Assembly (NCBI RefSeq): GCF_007066085.1
Contig: NZ_CP041405.1
Location: forward strand, 434,001 to 498,000
Direction: 5' to 3'
Length of the DNA stretch: 64,000 bases
Source of the DNA: Paenibacillus thiaminolyticus
GTDB taxonomy: Bacteria > Bacillota > Bacilli > Paenibacillales > Paenibacillaceae
The notes under the pieces are model-generated. The model searched no databases, had not been told where the DNA came from, and saw only the letters and a list, made by a program, of their open reading frames with translations. Positions within the stretch are counted from its first letter, which is position 1. Each line of letters starts with the position of its first letter. The position numbers were made by a program, and so were the translations under genes. Positions 1 to 9,102 of this stretch are shown one piece after another.

Positions 1-220
1 TTGCAGCACGCGCGTCTTTTTCCATTTGCTAAATACATGTTGAGCAGGCAAACAAGCATCACCCTTTTCCAATAAATTGATTGTATCTGGTTGAGAGTTC
101 TACAGGGACTAGGATTCGATTATGTGCTATCAATGTATGACGGTGTGCCCGATTCGGAGTGGACAACAACCTATTGGGACGGAAATGGCGGCGGAACGGC
201 ACCAAGTTGATTTTTAGAAG

Positions 221-891
221 ATGTTAGAGCAGCGGGCGATTACATTGAAGCAACACTATCCGGAAGATATTCTCTATTATATCCGTCCTATGGAGGGGCA
301 GGATTATATATCAGCAGCGACCGCACACAAGAGGATGATGCTAATCGATAAAATCTGTCCCGGCTTTACGGATGAGAAGAAATTCCGTTATGCACCAATG
401 CGAATATTTTGGTAGCCGATGCGTCCTATGATGTTTCCATATTCGAGGTGGCCAGCTTCTCATCAACCCAAAAAAGAATTGCGGTGCGGAAACCCGTTGG
501 CGGTCTGATCGCAGCTACCAATCATTATGTGAGCCATGAAATGAAAGAATTCGATGAACATCATTTCTGGAATTCCGAAATACGTTATTCATCCGTCTGG
601 AATTCCTTATTGCGGGAAGCGCCCTATATGAATGATGAAAAGGTAAAGAACTTGCTGTCCACTCCGTATCCGTATGGTCCATGCTGTCACTTTTATGCAA
701 GCGGGATGGGGACGTTAAGAAGTATGGTCTTTAATATTACGGAAAAGAAGCTGCAGGTTAGCTTTGGTCCGCCGGATATGAATCCATGGCACTCCATTGA
801 TTTTGATGCTCCAGTCGGGCTTGATGAAATTGTATGCCGATACGATAATGTAAATATCAGCAATCCGGAACAATTTTGGAGAGAGCTGTGA
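221..891 (+). pseudogene. Broken C45-type acyltransferase/amidohydrolase gene
   Basis: Two adjacent reading frames together resemble the C-terminal part of proteins related to acyl-CoA:6-aminopenicillanic-acid acyltransferase (peptidase family C45). The clearest part starts near 400: the reading ANILVADASYDVSIFEV followed by GLIAATNHYVSHEM fits the family's conserved ATNH segment. The upstream piece (221-415) ends in a stop and is in another frame, and no N-terminal nucleophile cysteine region is visible, so the gene is truncated and frameshifted. A further short open stretch at 103-213 (reading YDGVPDSEWTTTYWDGN, then a stop) was not recognised and may belong to the same or another decayed gene. 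The family match is from memory of motifs; a different Ntn-hydrolase is possible. Confidence 0.5.
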
Positions 892-1136
892 ATCTAAAAT
901 GACAGTGAAGTCGTGATATACCGCATGATCGGCAGTACCAAAAAGCTGGCTCAGGCGGCAAAAAAGGAGCCATCCCCCGTAAAAGGAACAGCTTAAGCGC
1001 TTAGTGGAACTGACAGGCGAGGCGTAACCCGCCTCAATTGCCGTGTGCTCCCAAAACGGAATGAAGAGAAGAGGGGATTATGCGAATGATTAAGCGATGC
1101 GAATGGGTAAAGGGATTGTTCGCAGAAAGATGTTTG

Positions 1137-1170
1137 GCGGGATTGCGTGATAACGCAGTTCCGCTTTTTT
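1137..1170 (+). terminator. Rho-independent terminator
   Basis: A 12-bp stem (GCGGGATTGCGT with ACGCAGTTCCGC, two wobble pairs) with a GATA loop is followed by six T. It lies in the 370-base gap between the broken acyltransferase and the germination operon and isolates that operon from upstream transcription. The rest of the gap (892-1250) holds no gene that I can support. Confidence 0.85.
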
Positions 1171-1267
1171 GTTTTCCTTTGCACCTTCTTTCCTGGAACA
1201 GGGATATTTGAACAAATATAGGGGGATTCTACAGTGTAGCTATCATACGTGATAAGGAGGCAGGGCT

Positions 1268-2800
1268 GTGGGCTTGCTGCATAAGATTTTCAACAATAAT
1301 CAGCGAAAGAGCAAACCAAGGTCAAAAAAGTCTGTATTAGCTCCCCAACCGGTATTCCCGAACGTTCAGGAGAACATTCATTATTTAAGAGAAGCCCTGT
1401 TTCATACGGACGATCTCGTGCGCCAAAAGGTTTCCGTCCCAGGACACACGAGCGAGTTTCTCTTTCTGCACACGATGTGCGACCAGAACAAAATCCGCGA
1501 GGAAATCATAAAACCCATTTCTCAAAATAAAGACGAAGATCTAGAAGACATAATACTCGCGATGCGTGCCAATAAACATGATGATCTTGAGAAAGTGATT
1601 GATTTACTGGTGAAAGGAAATGCCGTGCTTTTTATCGAGGGGAAGAGAGAATGCTTTGTCATCGAGGTGAAAGCGGAGCATAATCGAAACGTCACCGAAC
1701 CGAACAATGAGAAAATCGTGGAGGGTTCCCATGAAGGTTTCGTGGAGAATATCAGCATCAATCTCCAACTCGTTCGGAAACATATCGAAAATCGAAATTT
1801 GGTAGTGAGGCGCTATAGACTCGGGAATGACACCAAAATCGAGGCGGTCATCGTTTATTTGCAAAATCTGGCCAATCCCGGCCTCGTTGAAGAAGTCGAT
1901 CGGAGAATCCAAAATATCGATGCCGATAATATCACCGCTTCCGAATTTATCGAAGAATATATTGAAGATGCCCCTTTTTCGCCGTTTCCGCAGCTGCTGC
2001 ATACGGAGAGACCGGATCGGGTCATCGGGAATCTGCTGGAAGGCAGAGTCGCCCTCATGGCCGAAGGAAGCCCAACGGCTTTAATCCTGCCCGCGACCTT
2101 TTTTTCCTTTTATCAATCGCCGGACGATTATAGCTTTCGGTCTCTTCAAGGGTCGTTCATCCGCTTGATCCGGGTCTTCAGCTTTGTAATAGCCATCGCT
2201 CTTCCGGCTTATTATATTGCGGTGGTTTCCTTTCATTACGAAGTGATCCCCCAGGATTTGCTGCTGCCCATAAAAAGCAGTGTCGAGCACATTCCGTATC
2301 CGCCGATACTGGAGGCGCTGTTCATGGAGCTGACGATCGAATTGCTTCGCGAAGCCGGGATTCGCCTCCCCGGGCCGGTAGGACAGACGATTGGGATCGT
2401 TGGCGGCCTCGTCATCGGAGATGCCGTTGTCAAGGCAGGTCTCGTATCGAACGCAATGATCATTGTCGTCGCTTTAACGGCGATTGCTTCGTTCGTGGTG
2501 CCTTCCCATGAGATGAGCGCGTCGGTCCGCATGCTGCGCTTCCCTGTCATGATTGCCGCCTCCTTATTCGGATTTATGGGGATTGTCTTCAGCTTACTGA
2601 TCATTCTCATCCATTTATGTAAACTGGAATCATTCGGGACGCCCTATTTTGCGCCAGTCGCACCGTTCCGATGGAAGGATTGGAAGGATACGATTATCCG
2701 GCTTCCGCAATGGATGTTGAATCAGAGATCGAATGATCCAGCCCCGCAAAAACTAGTTCAGGAGCGACCTTCACGAGAGGAGAAGCAGACCGATGAGTAG
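1268..2800 (+). CDS. gerKA: Spore germinant receptor subunit A (GerA/GerK family)
   Basis: Subunit A of a Ger-type nutrient receptor in the spore inner membrane. The 510-residue length is usual for the family. A hydrophilic N-terminal domain of about 250 residues contains the family stretch PFSPFPQLLHTERPDR, and several membrane segments occupy roughly residues 260-460. The charged C-terminal tail is also typical. The GTG start follows AAGGAGG by seven bases. The 3' end overlaps the next gene by eight bases, indicating one A-B-C operon. By family knowledge it senses small nutrients together with the B and C subunits; the ligand cannot be read from sequence. The symbol follows the gerK naming common in Paenibacillus, and gerAA or gerBA would be equally fair. 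Confidence 0.93.
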   Translation: MGLLHKIFNNNQRKSKPRSKKSVLAPQPVFPNVQENIHYLREALFHTDDLVRQKVSVPGHTSEFLFLHTMCDQNKIREEIIKPISQNKDEDLEDIILAMRANKHDDLEKVIDLLVKGNAVLFIEGKRECFVIEVKAEHNRNVTEPNNEKIVEGSHEGFVENISINLQLVRKHIENRNLVVRRYRLGNDTKIEAVIVYLQNLANPGLVEEVDRRIQNIDADNITASEFIEEYIEDAPFSPFPQLLHTERPDRVIGNLLEGRVALMAEGSPTALILPATFFSFYQSPDDYSFRSLQGSFIRLIRVFSFVIAIALPAYYIAVVSFHYEVIPQDLLLPIKSSVEHIPYPPILEALFMELTIELLREAGIRLPGPVGQTIGIVGGLVIGDAVVKAGLVSNAMIIVVALTAIASFVVPSHEMSASVRMLRFPVMIAASLFGFMGIVFSLLIILIHLCKLESFGTPYFAPVAPFRWKDWKDTIIRLPQWMLNQRSNDPAPQKLVQERPSREEKQTDE

Positions 2801-3890
2801 CGCCAAGGATCGAATTACGCCGGGGCAGCTTATATTTTTGATTACCCAGACTCAGATTGGAATCGGATTATTAAGTCTGGCAAGCAAGGTACATGGTGCG
2901 GCGAAAGGGGATGCATGGATATCCGTGCTTCTCGCTGGGATGCTTGCTCAGTTGTTTATTTTCATCATATGGTGCTTGGGCAGAAGGTTTCCATCGCTGA
3001 CGCTGTATGATTATTTGCCTGTGCTGTTGGGCAAATATATCGGAAAATGTATTCAATTTTTATATACCGCTTATTTTATTTCTGTATCCAGCTATATCAT
3101 TATACAGTTCAGCGACACGATGCGAGAATGGGTATTAATCGATACGCCCAAATGGATCGTCATGAGTATCATGTCAGGCGTATGCTTTTATTTGCTCCGG
3201 GAGAGCTTGCGAACGATTGCCCGTTTTTTTGTACTCGTCTTCTTCTGCAATTTTGCGGTGATTATCATTGCAGCATGTGCGTACACCCATGTTAACTTCC
3301 TGTATGCGCTGCCAGTGGGGCAGGAAGGCCTATTGAAAATAGCGAAGGGAGTGCATGAGGCCGTAAATTTTTTTGCGGGGTATGAAATCTTGTTGGTGTG
3401 CTATCCCTTCGTGGAAGGAGACAACACTGTCAAATTAAAGGCAGCGACCTTTGCGAATATTTTCACCACCTTGATGTATACGTTTGTGATATTTACCAGT
3501 CTTGTCGTATTTAGTCCTCCGGAATTGGAGCTGCTTCCTCATCCGTTGCTTTACATGGTTAAGGCGTTATCTTTCAGTATAGTCGAGCGGGCGGACCTCT
3601 ATTTCCTCTCCTTGTGGGTGGTCGTGGCGACTACCTCATGCATAGGTTATATGTTTATGGCATCCAAAGGGGGAGCCAGTCTTTGTCAGGCGCAGCACCG
3701 GAAGGCGGCTCCGTACGTGGTGGTGCTTGCCTTTGTCATTTCCCTGTTCTTTCAATCTCCGCTCTTGATTAGAGAATATGGAAGAATTTTATCCAACGTA
3801 ACTTATGTGTTTGTACTTGGGATACCATTCGTTCTGCTCATGATTTCCGTTGTGTTCAAGGTAAAGGAAGCAAGGAGGAGTGCGGGATGA
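2793..3890 (+). CDS. gerKB: Spore germination permease subunit B (GerAB/GerKB family)
   Basis: A 365-residue integral membrane protein of the amino-acid-permease-like GerAB family with about ten hydrophobic segments. The opening ITPGQLIFLITQTQIGIGLLSL is cut here to its hallmark: a T-Q pair in TM1 followed by G-hG-h-L. In known receptors this subunit forms much of the ligand-binding site. The ATG overlaps the end of subunit A by eight bases and its own end overlaps subunit C by four, so the three are translationally coupled. No damage is visible. Confidence 0.93.
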   Translation: MSSAKDRITPGQLIFLITQTQIGIGLLSLASKVHGAAKGDAWISVLLAGMLAQLFIFIIWCLGRRFPSLTLYDYLPVLLGKYIGKCIQFLYTAYFISVSSYIIIQFSDTMREWVLIDTPKWIVMSIMSGVCFYLLRESLRTIARFFVLVFFCNFAVIIIAACAYTHVNFLYALPVGQEGLLKIAKGVHEAVNFFAGYEILLVCYPFVEGDNTVKLKAATFANIFTTLMYTFVIFTSLVVFSPPELELLPHPLLYMVKALSFSIVERADLYFLSLWVVVATTSCIGYMFMASKGGASLCQAQHRKAAPYVVVLAFVISLFFQSPLLIREYGRILSNVTYVFVLGIPFVLLMISVVFKVKEARRSAG

Positions 3891-5020
3891 GATGCAGAAT
3901 GGCGATCATCTTATTCGAGGCTTGCGTTATCGCAACGCTGCTTGCGGGCTGCTGGGATCAGCAAATGCTGAAGGATGACAGAATTGCATATATTATCGGA
4001 TTAGATTTGAATCCCGATGGGAAGCTTCAGTCGACCCTTTCAATACTTGATGTGAGCGGCTCGCAAACCGGTTCGGAGACGGGAATGAAGAAGCAGAGCG
4101 AGATCCATACGGAGACGGGAAACACAAGCAGACATACCCGGGACAGAATTGACAGGGAAGTGGCCGGCAGATTATCGCTCTCCAAGCTCCGCGTGATTCT
4201 AATCGGAGAGGACTTGGCGAGACAAGGCGTGTACCCGTTTCTCGATGTGCTTTACCGTGCTCCTAGAAGCGCGCTGAATGCGAAGATCGCTGTCGTTGAG
4301 GGGAAAGCTCATGACATGATCAATCTGAAACTTAGAGGCTCAAACTTGATTGGCGAGCATTATAACACTCTCATCCGAAGCGCGGAGCGCAGAACGGTTG
4401 TACCCGCGGTTAATCTTCAACTGATACGCCCTCCCATGTTGGATCTCGGCGATGATTTTGCCGTCCCATATATATCACATCATGGGCAGAATCCTTCGGT
4501 TTACGGGATAGCATTATTTGCCGACGATAAAATGGCAGGCAAGTTAAAATCAGAGGATTCATTGTTGTACCTTCTCATGGCCAACAAATTAGCCAAGACC
4601 GCTAACTTGACGCTTAAAGTCAACGAGGAAGGAAAACAAAGACCGGAACAATTTATAGGGATGGACATTCAAAGTGTTAAGCGGAAGTTGAAAGTGTATG
4701 TGCAAGGCAACCGAAATATTAAAGTGACGCTGGATTTGAAGATAAAAGTAACCGCCATAGAGTACCCGAAGGATCATTTAAATGATCGGCGAAGAGTAGA
4801 AAAGTTAGATAAGAAACTGTCGGAAGAGCTGACCAAAAGAGCGCGGGCCATTACGGAGAAAATGCTGCAGAACCATCATGACGGGTTCGGAATCGGCCGA
4901 AGAATCATGGCTTACTATCCCAATACATGGAGAAGATTGAACTGGAAGGAGGATTACGCGAAGGTGGAGCTGGTCCCTAACGTAAAAGTAGAAATTGTGA
5001 ACCACGGAATCATGTACTGA
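3887..5020 (+). CDS. gerKC: Germination lipoprotein subunit C (Ger(x)C family)
   Basis: A 377-residue lipoprotein subunit of the receptor. A signal sequence ends in the lipobox LLAGC, with the acylated cysteine at about residue 22 followed directly by WDQQ. The CWD(Q/R) start of the mature protein is a hallmark of Ger(x)C proteins. The C-terminal domain (about residues 220-375) matches the family's end domain in layout. It is anchored to the outer face of the spore inner membrane and is needed for receptor assembly. It is the last gene of the operon; a strong terminator follows after 100 bases. Confidence 0.92.
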   Translation: MRCRMAIILFEACVIATLLAGCWDQQMLKDDRIAYIIGLDLNPDGKLQSTLSILDVSGSQTGSETGMKKQSEIHTETGNTSRHTRDRIDREVAGRLSLSKLRVILIGEDLARQGVYPFLDVLYRAPRSALNAKIAVVEGKAHDMINLKLRGSNLIGEHYNTLIRSAERRTVVPAVNLQLIRPPMLDLGDDFAVPYISHHGQNPSVYGIALFADDKMAGKLKSEDSLLYLLMANKLAKTANLTLKVNEEGKQRPEQFIGMDIQSVKRKLKVYVQGNRNIKVTLDLKIKVTAIEYPKDHLNDRRRVEKLDKKLSEELTKRARAITEKMLQNHHDGFGIGRRIMAYYPNTWRRLNWKEDYAKVELVPNVKVEIVNHGIMY

Positions 5021-5120
5021 ATATATGCGCCCCGAGTATGTAACCTTCCGCCTGTCTCGTGCATCTATACAACGCGCTTATTGGTCGAAGTGAAAGGGGT
5101 TAACATTGTTGAGAAGCCGA

Positions 5121-5152
5121 AAAAGCAGCCGGTTCATATCGGCTGCTTTTTT
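5121..5152 (+). terminator. Terminator of the germination operon, probably bidirectional
   Basis: An 11-bp stem (AAAAGCAGCCG with CGGCTGCTTTT) with an 8-base loop is followed by T residues on both strands. It sits between the convergent gerKC and the small minus-strand gene ending at 5156 and can serve both. Confidence 0.85.
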
Positions 5153-5155
5153 AAG

Positions 5156-5551
5156 TTAATCTAATTTTTCTTCCTGCTTATAGAACGAAAACGCGATGCC
5201 TGCGCCAGCCTGGAAATTTAGCAGAGCGATGATTTCTTTGGTGCTTTGGCTCATTCCGCTTTGCACAAGGGGGGCATGGTCAGGCAGATTCTGATCGTTT
5301 CCCATGGCATCTGTCCCCACGGATTGTCGTGTCTCGCTTAGCAGCACTCTGCTGCCATCGGGTCTGACGATATATTGCCTAATATATGCGCCTTCGCGAG
5401 TCGTAACGAGCTTCCCTTTTTTGTCCTCTTGTTTTTCTTCTTCCTGTTTTGCCGCATCCTTCAGGACGGATTCAAATAATAAATCATTATTATTTTGAGT
5501 TTTCCGTTGGGTCGAAGACGGAAATCGATAGTTGGCATCAATACGCATCAT
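5156..5551 (-). CDS. Small hydrophilic protein of unknown function
   Basis: A 131-residue protein beginning MMRIDANYRF. The start is fixed by AAAGGAGGAG placed six bases before the ATG at 5551; a longer frame exists upstream but lacks a ribosome-binding site. Residues 25-45 form a strongly charged Lys/Glu/Gln stretch. A second half containing REGAYIRQYIVRPDGSRVLL looks like a short beta-rich segment. There is no signal peptide or membrane segment. It is convergent with the germination operon and shares its terminator. I do not recognise a family; the organisation suggests a conserved Paenibacillus hypothetical protein. Confidence 0.7.
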   Translation of the reverse strand: MMRIDANYRFPSSTQRKTQNNNDLLFESVLKDAAKQEEEKQEDKKGKLVTTREGAYIRQYIVRPDGSRVLLSETRQSVGTDAMGNDQNLPDHAPLVQSGMSQSTKEIIALLNFQAGAGIAFSFYKQEEKLD

Positions 5552-6055
5552 AACTCCTCCTTTCCCGATGTCCCCCATCCATTGGAATTGGGGGGATGGT
5601 TCTATTATCGGAAGGAGGGCTTCGTTCCATTAGCCTTTTGGGGGGCTGTCTCTGCGTCGTATACTAAAATATATATTTTTCAAATAAACAATGGTACAAT
5701 CTGCTATTATCTGTTATATTTTGAAGAGATCAGCATCGAAATGACTTCACTAACGGGAACGCTAATCATTAGCAAGCCGTTTTTATTTTTATCATTTGTC
5801 TACCTAGCTCCATTCTCCTAATGCTCATCGCGAGATTCGAACAGACCACTCCATAGAACGCACACATCCATCAATGCAACATCTCAAAACATGCCGGAAC
5901 CGCTGTGTTACAGAGCCGTTCCGGGATCCGGCGGACTCATCTGCGCAGGTTCTAGAACGGAACCAGCGGAATAAAGACCTGGGTAAGGGGATGCAAGTAT
6001 TTTTTTGAGCAAAGCTTCATAGTCATTTTTTATACACTAATCAATGGAGGTTGTT
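5552..6055. other. Gene-free stretch with hairpins upstream of an ABC transporter
   Basis: No convincing gene. A paired hairpin (AACGG...GCTAAT/ATTAGC...CCGTT, 5752-5781) followed by a T-rich run to 5790 looks like a plus-strand terminator or attenuator. A second perfect stem, CCGGAAC with GTTCCGG (5894-5924), lies closer to the transporter. The open frame across 5495-5821 has no ribosome-binding site or family features and was not accepted. Confidence 0.45.
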
Positions 6056-6994
6056 ATGCTGCTTAATGTTCAGAACCTCACCAAAGTTTTTTCCGGTAAA
6101 AAAAGTACGAAGACCGTTGCCAATGATAACCTTAGCTTCAGTGTGCGGGAAGGCGAAATTTATGGGTTACTGGGACATAACGGAGCAGGGAAAACGACCT
6201 TGGTCAATCAGATTATCGGACTGATGAAGCCGACTAGCGGAGAGATTTCCTTACTAGGCAGATCTATCATTGAAGACCCATCCTTTGCCCGATCCATGTG
6301 CTCCGTTCAGCCGCAGTCTCAGCTGCCTCTTGGTTACTTGACGCCGGTACAGGCCGTATCCATCATGGGGAAAATGAGGTCCGGCGACAAGCAGGAAGTG
6401 AATAAGCGGATGAACATGCTTTTTGAAGCGCTTGATATCGGCGAATGGGTGAACAAAGAAGGCGTTCATCTGTCAGGCGGAGTTCGCCGGCTGGTCGCAT
6501 TTTGCATGGCGGTGGTTGTGCCTGGCAAGCTCGTCATTCTTGATGAGCCGACGAACGATGTGGATCCGATTCGGCGCCGCTATCTGTGGGAGTTGATCCG
6601 CAAGTTAACGGTGGATGGAACATCTGTCATCTTGGTGACCCATAACGTGATTGAAGCCGAGAAAGCGGTGGACCGGGTAGCTATCTTGAATAAAGGCAAG
6701 TTTCTGGCTGAAGGCACCCCAGCCGAAGTCAAAAGCTCGGTCAGCAATCTGATCCGGGTTGAGGTGAGCCATGTGACGAGCGTTCAGCAAATGCAAGCTC
6801 CCGTGTGGGCCCTATCCACGCATTCACAAGCTTCACGCTCCGTTTTTTCGGTTAAGCCTGACTCCGTTCCGGATGTAATCGAGTGGGCCAGGAATAAGGT
6901 AGACGAAGGGGAAATCATGGACTATTCTTTATCGCCGACAACGCTCGAAGATGTATATGTTGAGCTGACAAGCAAGAGGGAGATCGGTGCATGA
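6056..6994 (+). CDS. ABC transporter ATP-binding protein
   Basis: A 312-residue ATPase of the drug/antibiotic exporter type (ABC-2 partner). Walker A GHNGAGKT, signature LSGG (in the variant LSGGVRRL), Walker B VILDEPTNDVDP and the switch His in VTHN are all present. The C-terminal extension of about 80 residues is typical of exporters of natural products. The start was set at 6056 because GGAGG lies six bases upstream of this ATG; an ATG four codons earlier overlaps that site. It overlaps the permease gene by four bases. Its place at the head of a degenerate carrier-protein/thioesterase operon suggests it exported or gave resistance to that product. Confidence 0.88.
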   Translation: MLLNVQNLTKVFSGKKSTKTVANDNLSFSVREGEIYGLLGHNGAGKTTLVNQIIGLMKPTSGEISLLGRSIIEDPSFARSMCSVQPQSQLPLGYLTPVQAVSIMGKMRSGDKQEVNKRMNMLFEALDIGEWVNKEGVHLSGGVRRLVAFCMAVVVPGKLVILDEPTNDVDPIRRRYLWELIRKLTVDGTSVILVTHNVIEAEKAVDRVAILNKGKFLAEGTPAEVKSSVSNLIRVEVSHVTSVQQMQAPVWALSTHSQASRSVFSVKPDSVPDVIEWARNKVDEGEIMDYSLSPTTLEDVYVELTSKREIGA

Positions 6995-7722
6995 AGATAG
7001 CGAACGATTTCAAATATGTCTTTCAAATGCAGTTGTTTCGAAGCATCGGCCCGCTTATGTTTTTTACAATCATCCAAGTCTTCATGTCTCTGGGGATTGT
7101 AATCGGATTCAGGTATCTGTTTGATGATCTGGATAACCAAAGCCTGCTGTATCTTGCCACTGGAGCTCCTACATTCATTCTCGTCCTCACGGGTCTTGTT
7201 ATTTTGCCGATGCAGATCGGCAACGCCAAAGTCGAAGGCTATGTTGAATTTACCCGCACCTGGCCCGTTAACCGTGCCGTGATCATCGGAGCGGACACGT
7301 CGATCTGGCTCGGAATAACGATACCGGGATTATGCATCGCAACCCTGTTCGCCCATTTAATGTTTAATCCCGGATACGACATCTCATGGATAGTCATTCC
7401 GGCTTTGCTGTTAATTGCGTTAACATCCATCGGCGTAGGCTATGGATTTTCGTATCTGTTTCCGCAGGATGTGACTTTTGCGGTGTCCCAATTTATTGCC
7501 TTCGGGGCCCTAATGTTTTCTCCTCTTAATTTTCCGATTGAGCGGCTGCCGGAATGGTTTCAAGCGGTACATTACGTGCTGCCGTTCTACTCCATGGCCG
7601 AGGTCATGCGCGCTTCATTGGCCGCGTCAACCTTCGAGGCTTCGATATGGAACTACATCACCTTATGTATTTGGTGCGTGGTAGGATACGGCGGCGCGAT
7701 CTGGATTCTGAACCGGAAGTAA
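6991..7722 (+). CDS. ABC-2 type transporter permease
   Basis: A 243-residue membrane protein with about six hydrophobic segments. It is the partner of the preceding ATPase, with an ATGA overlap. The segment SPLNFPIERLPEWFQAVHYVLPFY matches the conserved region before the last helices of ABC-2 permeases (P-x-x-LP-x-W-x-x-h-x-x-hhP). It appears intact, unlike several genes behind it. Confidence 0.87.
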   Translation: MKIANDFKYVFQMQLFRSIGPLMFFTIIQVFMSLGIVIGFRYLFDDLDNQSLLYLATGAPTFILVLTGLVILPMQIGNAKVEGYVEFTRTWPVNRAVIIGADTSIWLGITIPGLCIATLFAHLMFNPGYDISWIVIPALLLIALTSIGVGYGFSYLFPQDVTFAVSQFIAFGALMFSPLNFPIERLPEWFQAVHYVLPFYSMAEVMRASLAASTFEASIWNYITLCIWCVVGYGGAIWILNRK

Positions 7723-7748
7723 CTACGATGAAGTGAGGAGTGGCCTGC

Positions 7749-8458
7749 ATGAGCGTGATTGCCGTAGTGGGGGCCGGAGTGATGGGTGTGGATGTTCCAC
7801 ACTCTCCTTCCACGGCTATAAGGTGATTGTGAAGGATATAGATGCGACGTCTTTGCAGCAAATACCACGAAAAATCGAACGCAATATTCGAAATTATCGT
7901 ATGATTTCTCCGGCCTTGCGCGAATGGGAAACGGACGGCATCCTCAGCCGGATTGCCGTAACGGATACATATGAGCATTTTGCAGAGGTTTCCTGGGTGA
8001 TCGAAAACATAACCGAGGATTGGGAGGCCAAAAGCCGGCTATATCGGGAACTGGGCGAGGTGTGCAGCAAAGACACGTTCTACGGTGCCAATACAAGCTG
8101 TATTTCGCCAACCAAGCTTGCCTCCTTGCTGGACAAGCAGCAGATTCTCGTCGAGGATTCTCCCGGCTTCGTGTCCAACCGGTTGTCTCATTTATTCATG
8201 AATGAAGCGGCGTTCCTGGTCCAGGAGGGGGTGGCGAAGCCAAGGCAGATCGATCTGATGTTCAAGAAAGGTTATTCTCATAAAATGGGTCCACTGGAAA
8301 CAGCGGATCTGATCAGGCTGGATACCGTCGTTCGTTCGCTGGATGTCTTGTATAAGGAATACGGCGACTCGAAGTTCAGATGCTGCACGTTGTTGAGGAA
8401 GATGGTCGATGCCGGCTTGCTTGGACGCAAAAGCAGCCAGGGATTTTATCATTATTAG
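7749..8458 (+). pseudogene. Broken 3-hydroxyacyl-CoA dehydrogenase-like gene
   Basis: The N-terminal NAD-binding start MSVIAVVGAGVMGVDV reads from the ATG at 7749, but near 7795 the frame slips by one base and continues as STLSFHGYKVIVKD. Later parts match the family well: ANTSCISPTKLASLL, DSPGFVSNRL, and the C-terminal DTVVRSLDVLYKEYGD...LLRKMVDAGLLGRKSSQGFY. Between LASLL and DKQQILVEDSPGF the stretch that normally carries H-F-x-N-P and its neighbours, about 35 residues, is missing. So there is both a frameshift and an internal in-frame deletion. Relatives such as FkbK-type enzymes help make hydroxy- or methoxymalonyl-ACP extender units, which fits the ACP and methyltransferase that follow. 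Confidence 0.75.
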
Positions 8459-8654
8459 AACGGATCCGGGCACGTTCGCTGGTCCTGGCGCACTAGCTTA
8501 ACAAATCGTTCGGCGCACGGTTGCTCCATCTGTGGAAAGGCTGCCAATGGGGAACAGAATCAACCAGTTTGTTGCCGTAGCTGTCCTCCGGCGGCAGGTG
8601 CCGGCGATGGCGGTCTCCGTTATCATCAAGCCTTAGAAAAGGTAGCTAAAAAAG
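8459..8654. other. Unassigned remnant between dehydrogenase and TnpB fragment
   Basis: A short open stretch around 8515-8640 reads CSICGKAANGEQNQPVCC and then a Gly/Arg-rich tail ending GGLRYHQALEKVA. Two Cys pairs suggest a zinc-finger-like piece, but it has no start and I do not recognise it. Probably debris of a deleted gene. Confidence 0.3.
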
Positions 8655-8822
8655 GTAGCTAAAGAACAACGCATTTTGTCACGCAGGAAAAAAGGTTCCT
8701 CTCGTTGGCATAAGCAACGGTTGAAGTTGGCGAAGTGCACGAAAGGATTGCCAACCAACGAAAAGACTTTCTACATAAGAACCCGCACCAATTGGCGAAC
8801 CGGTATGATTGCGTGGTTAGTT
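8655..8822 (+). mobile_element. Fragment of an IS200/IS605-type TnpB (OrfB)
   Basis: Two frames read in series as RILSRRKKGSSRWHKQRLKL and VHERIANQRKDFLHK. This is the characteristic middle part of TnpB proteins (S-R-K-K-x-G-S-x-R-W-x-K-x-R, then h-H-x-x-I-x-N-x-R-x-D-x-x-H-K). A one-base slip at about 8735 separates them. No terminal hairpins, tyrosine transposase or RuvC catalytic segments are present. It is a small dead remnant sitting between the broken dehydrogenase and the carrier protein. Confidence 0.75.
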
Positions 8823-8853
8823 CACAATATACAGAAACAGAGGAGTGACGGGC

Positions 8854-9102
8854 ATGGCGGGATTGGCAGATCTAGTAGAGATATTGAACAAGGATGCGGG
8901 GTTCGCGAAGCTGCTGCAGGGAGCGGCGGAAGATAACAGCTTGCTCTCGCTTGGCTTCGATTCGCTGGATGTGATGATGGTGACGCATCTCCTTGGCGTT
9001 GAGTATGACACGGAGCTGGAGCTTACCAAAAATTCGACGCTGGCCGAGATCTTGGAGCAAATTAACCAGCATAAGCACGAATGTGAAGGAAGATCGGTAT
9101 GA
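8854..9102 (+). CDS. Acyl carrier protein
   Basis: An 82-residue free-standing carrier protein. The phosphopantetheine site is the serine in LGFDSLDVM (Ser37). The start at 8854 follows GAGGAG by about nine bases; an upstream in-frame GTG lies inside that site. It overlaps the thioesterase gene by four bases (ATGA), so both are one transcriptional unit. In secondary metabolism, discrete ACPs next to hydroxyacyl-CoA dehydrogenases and methyltransferases commonly carry unusual malonyl extender units. That role is inference; no synthase is in the window. Confidence 0.87.
   Translation: MAGLADLVEILNKDAGFAKLLQGAAEDNSLLSLGFDSLDVMMVTHLLGVEYDTELELTKNSTLAEILEQINQHKHECEGRSV

Noticed and set aside
5495..5821. 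108-codon frame downstream of the small minus-strand gene
   Set aside because: No ribosome-binding site, composition unlike a protein, and it crosses a hairpin with T-run.
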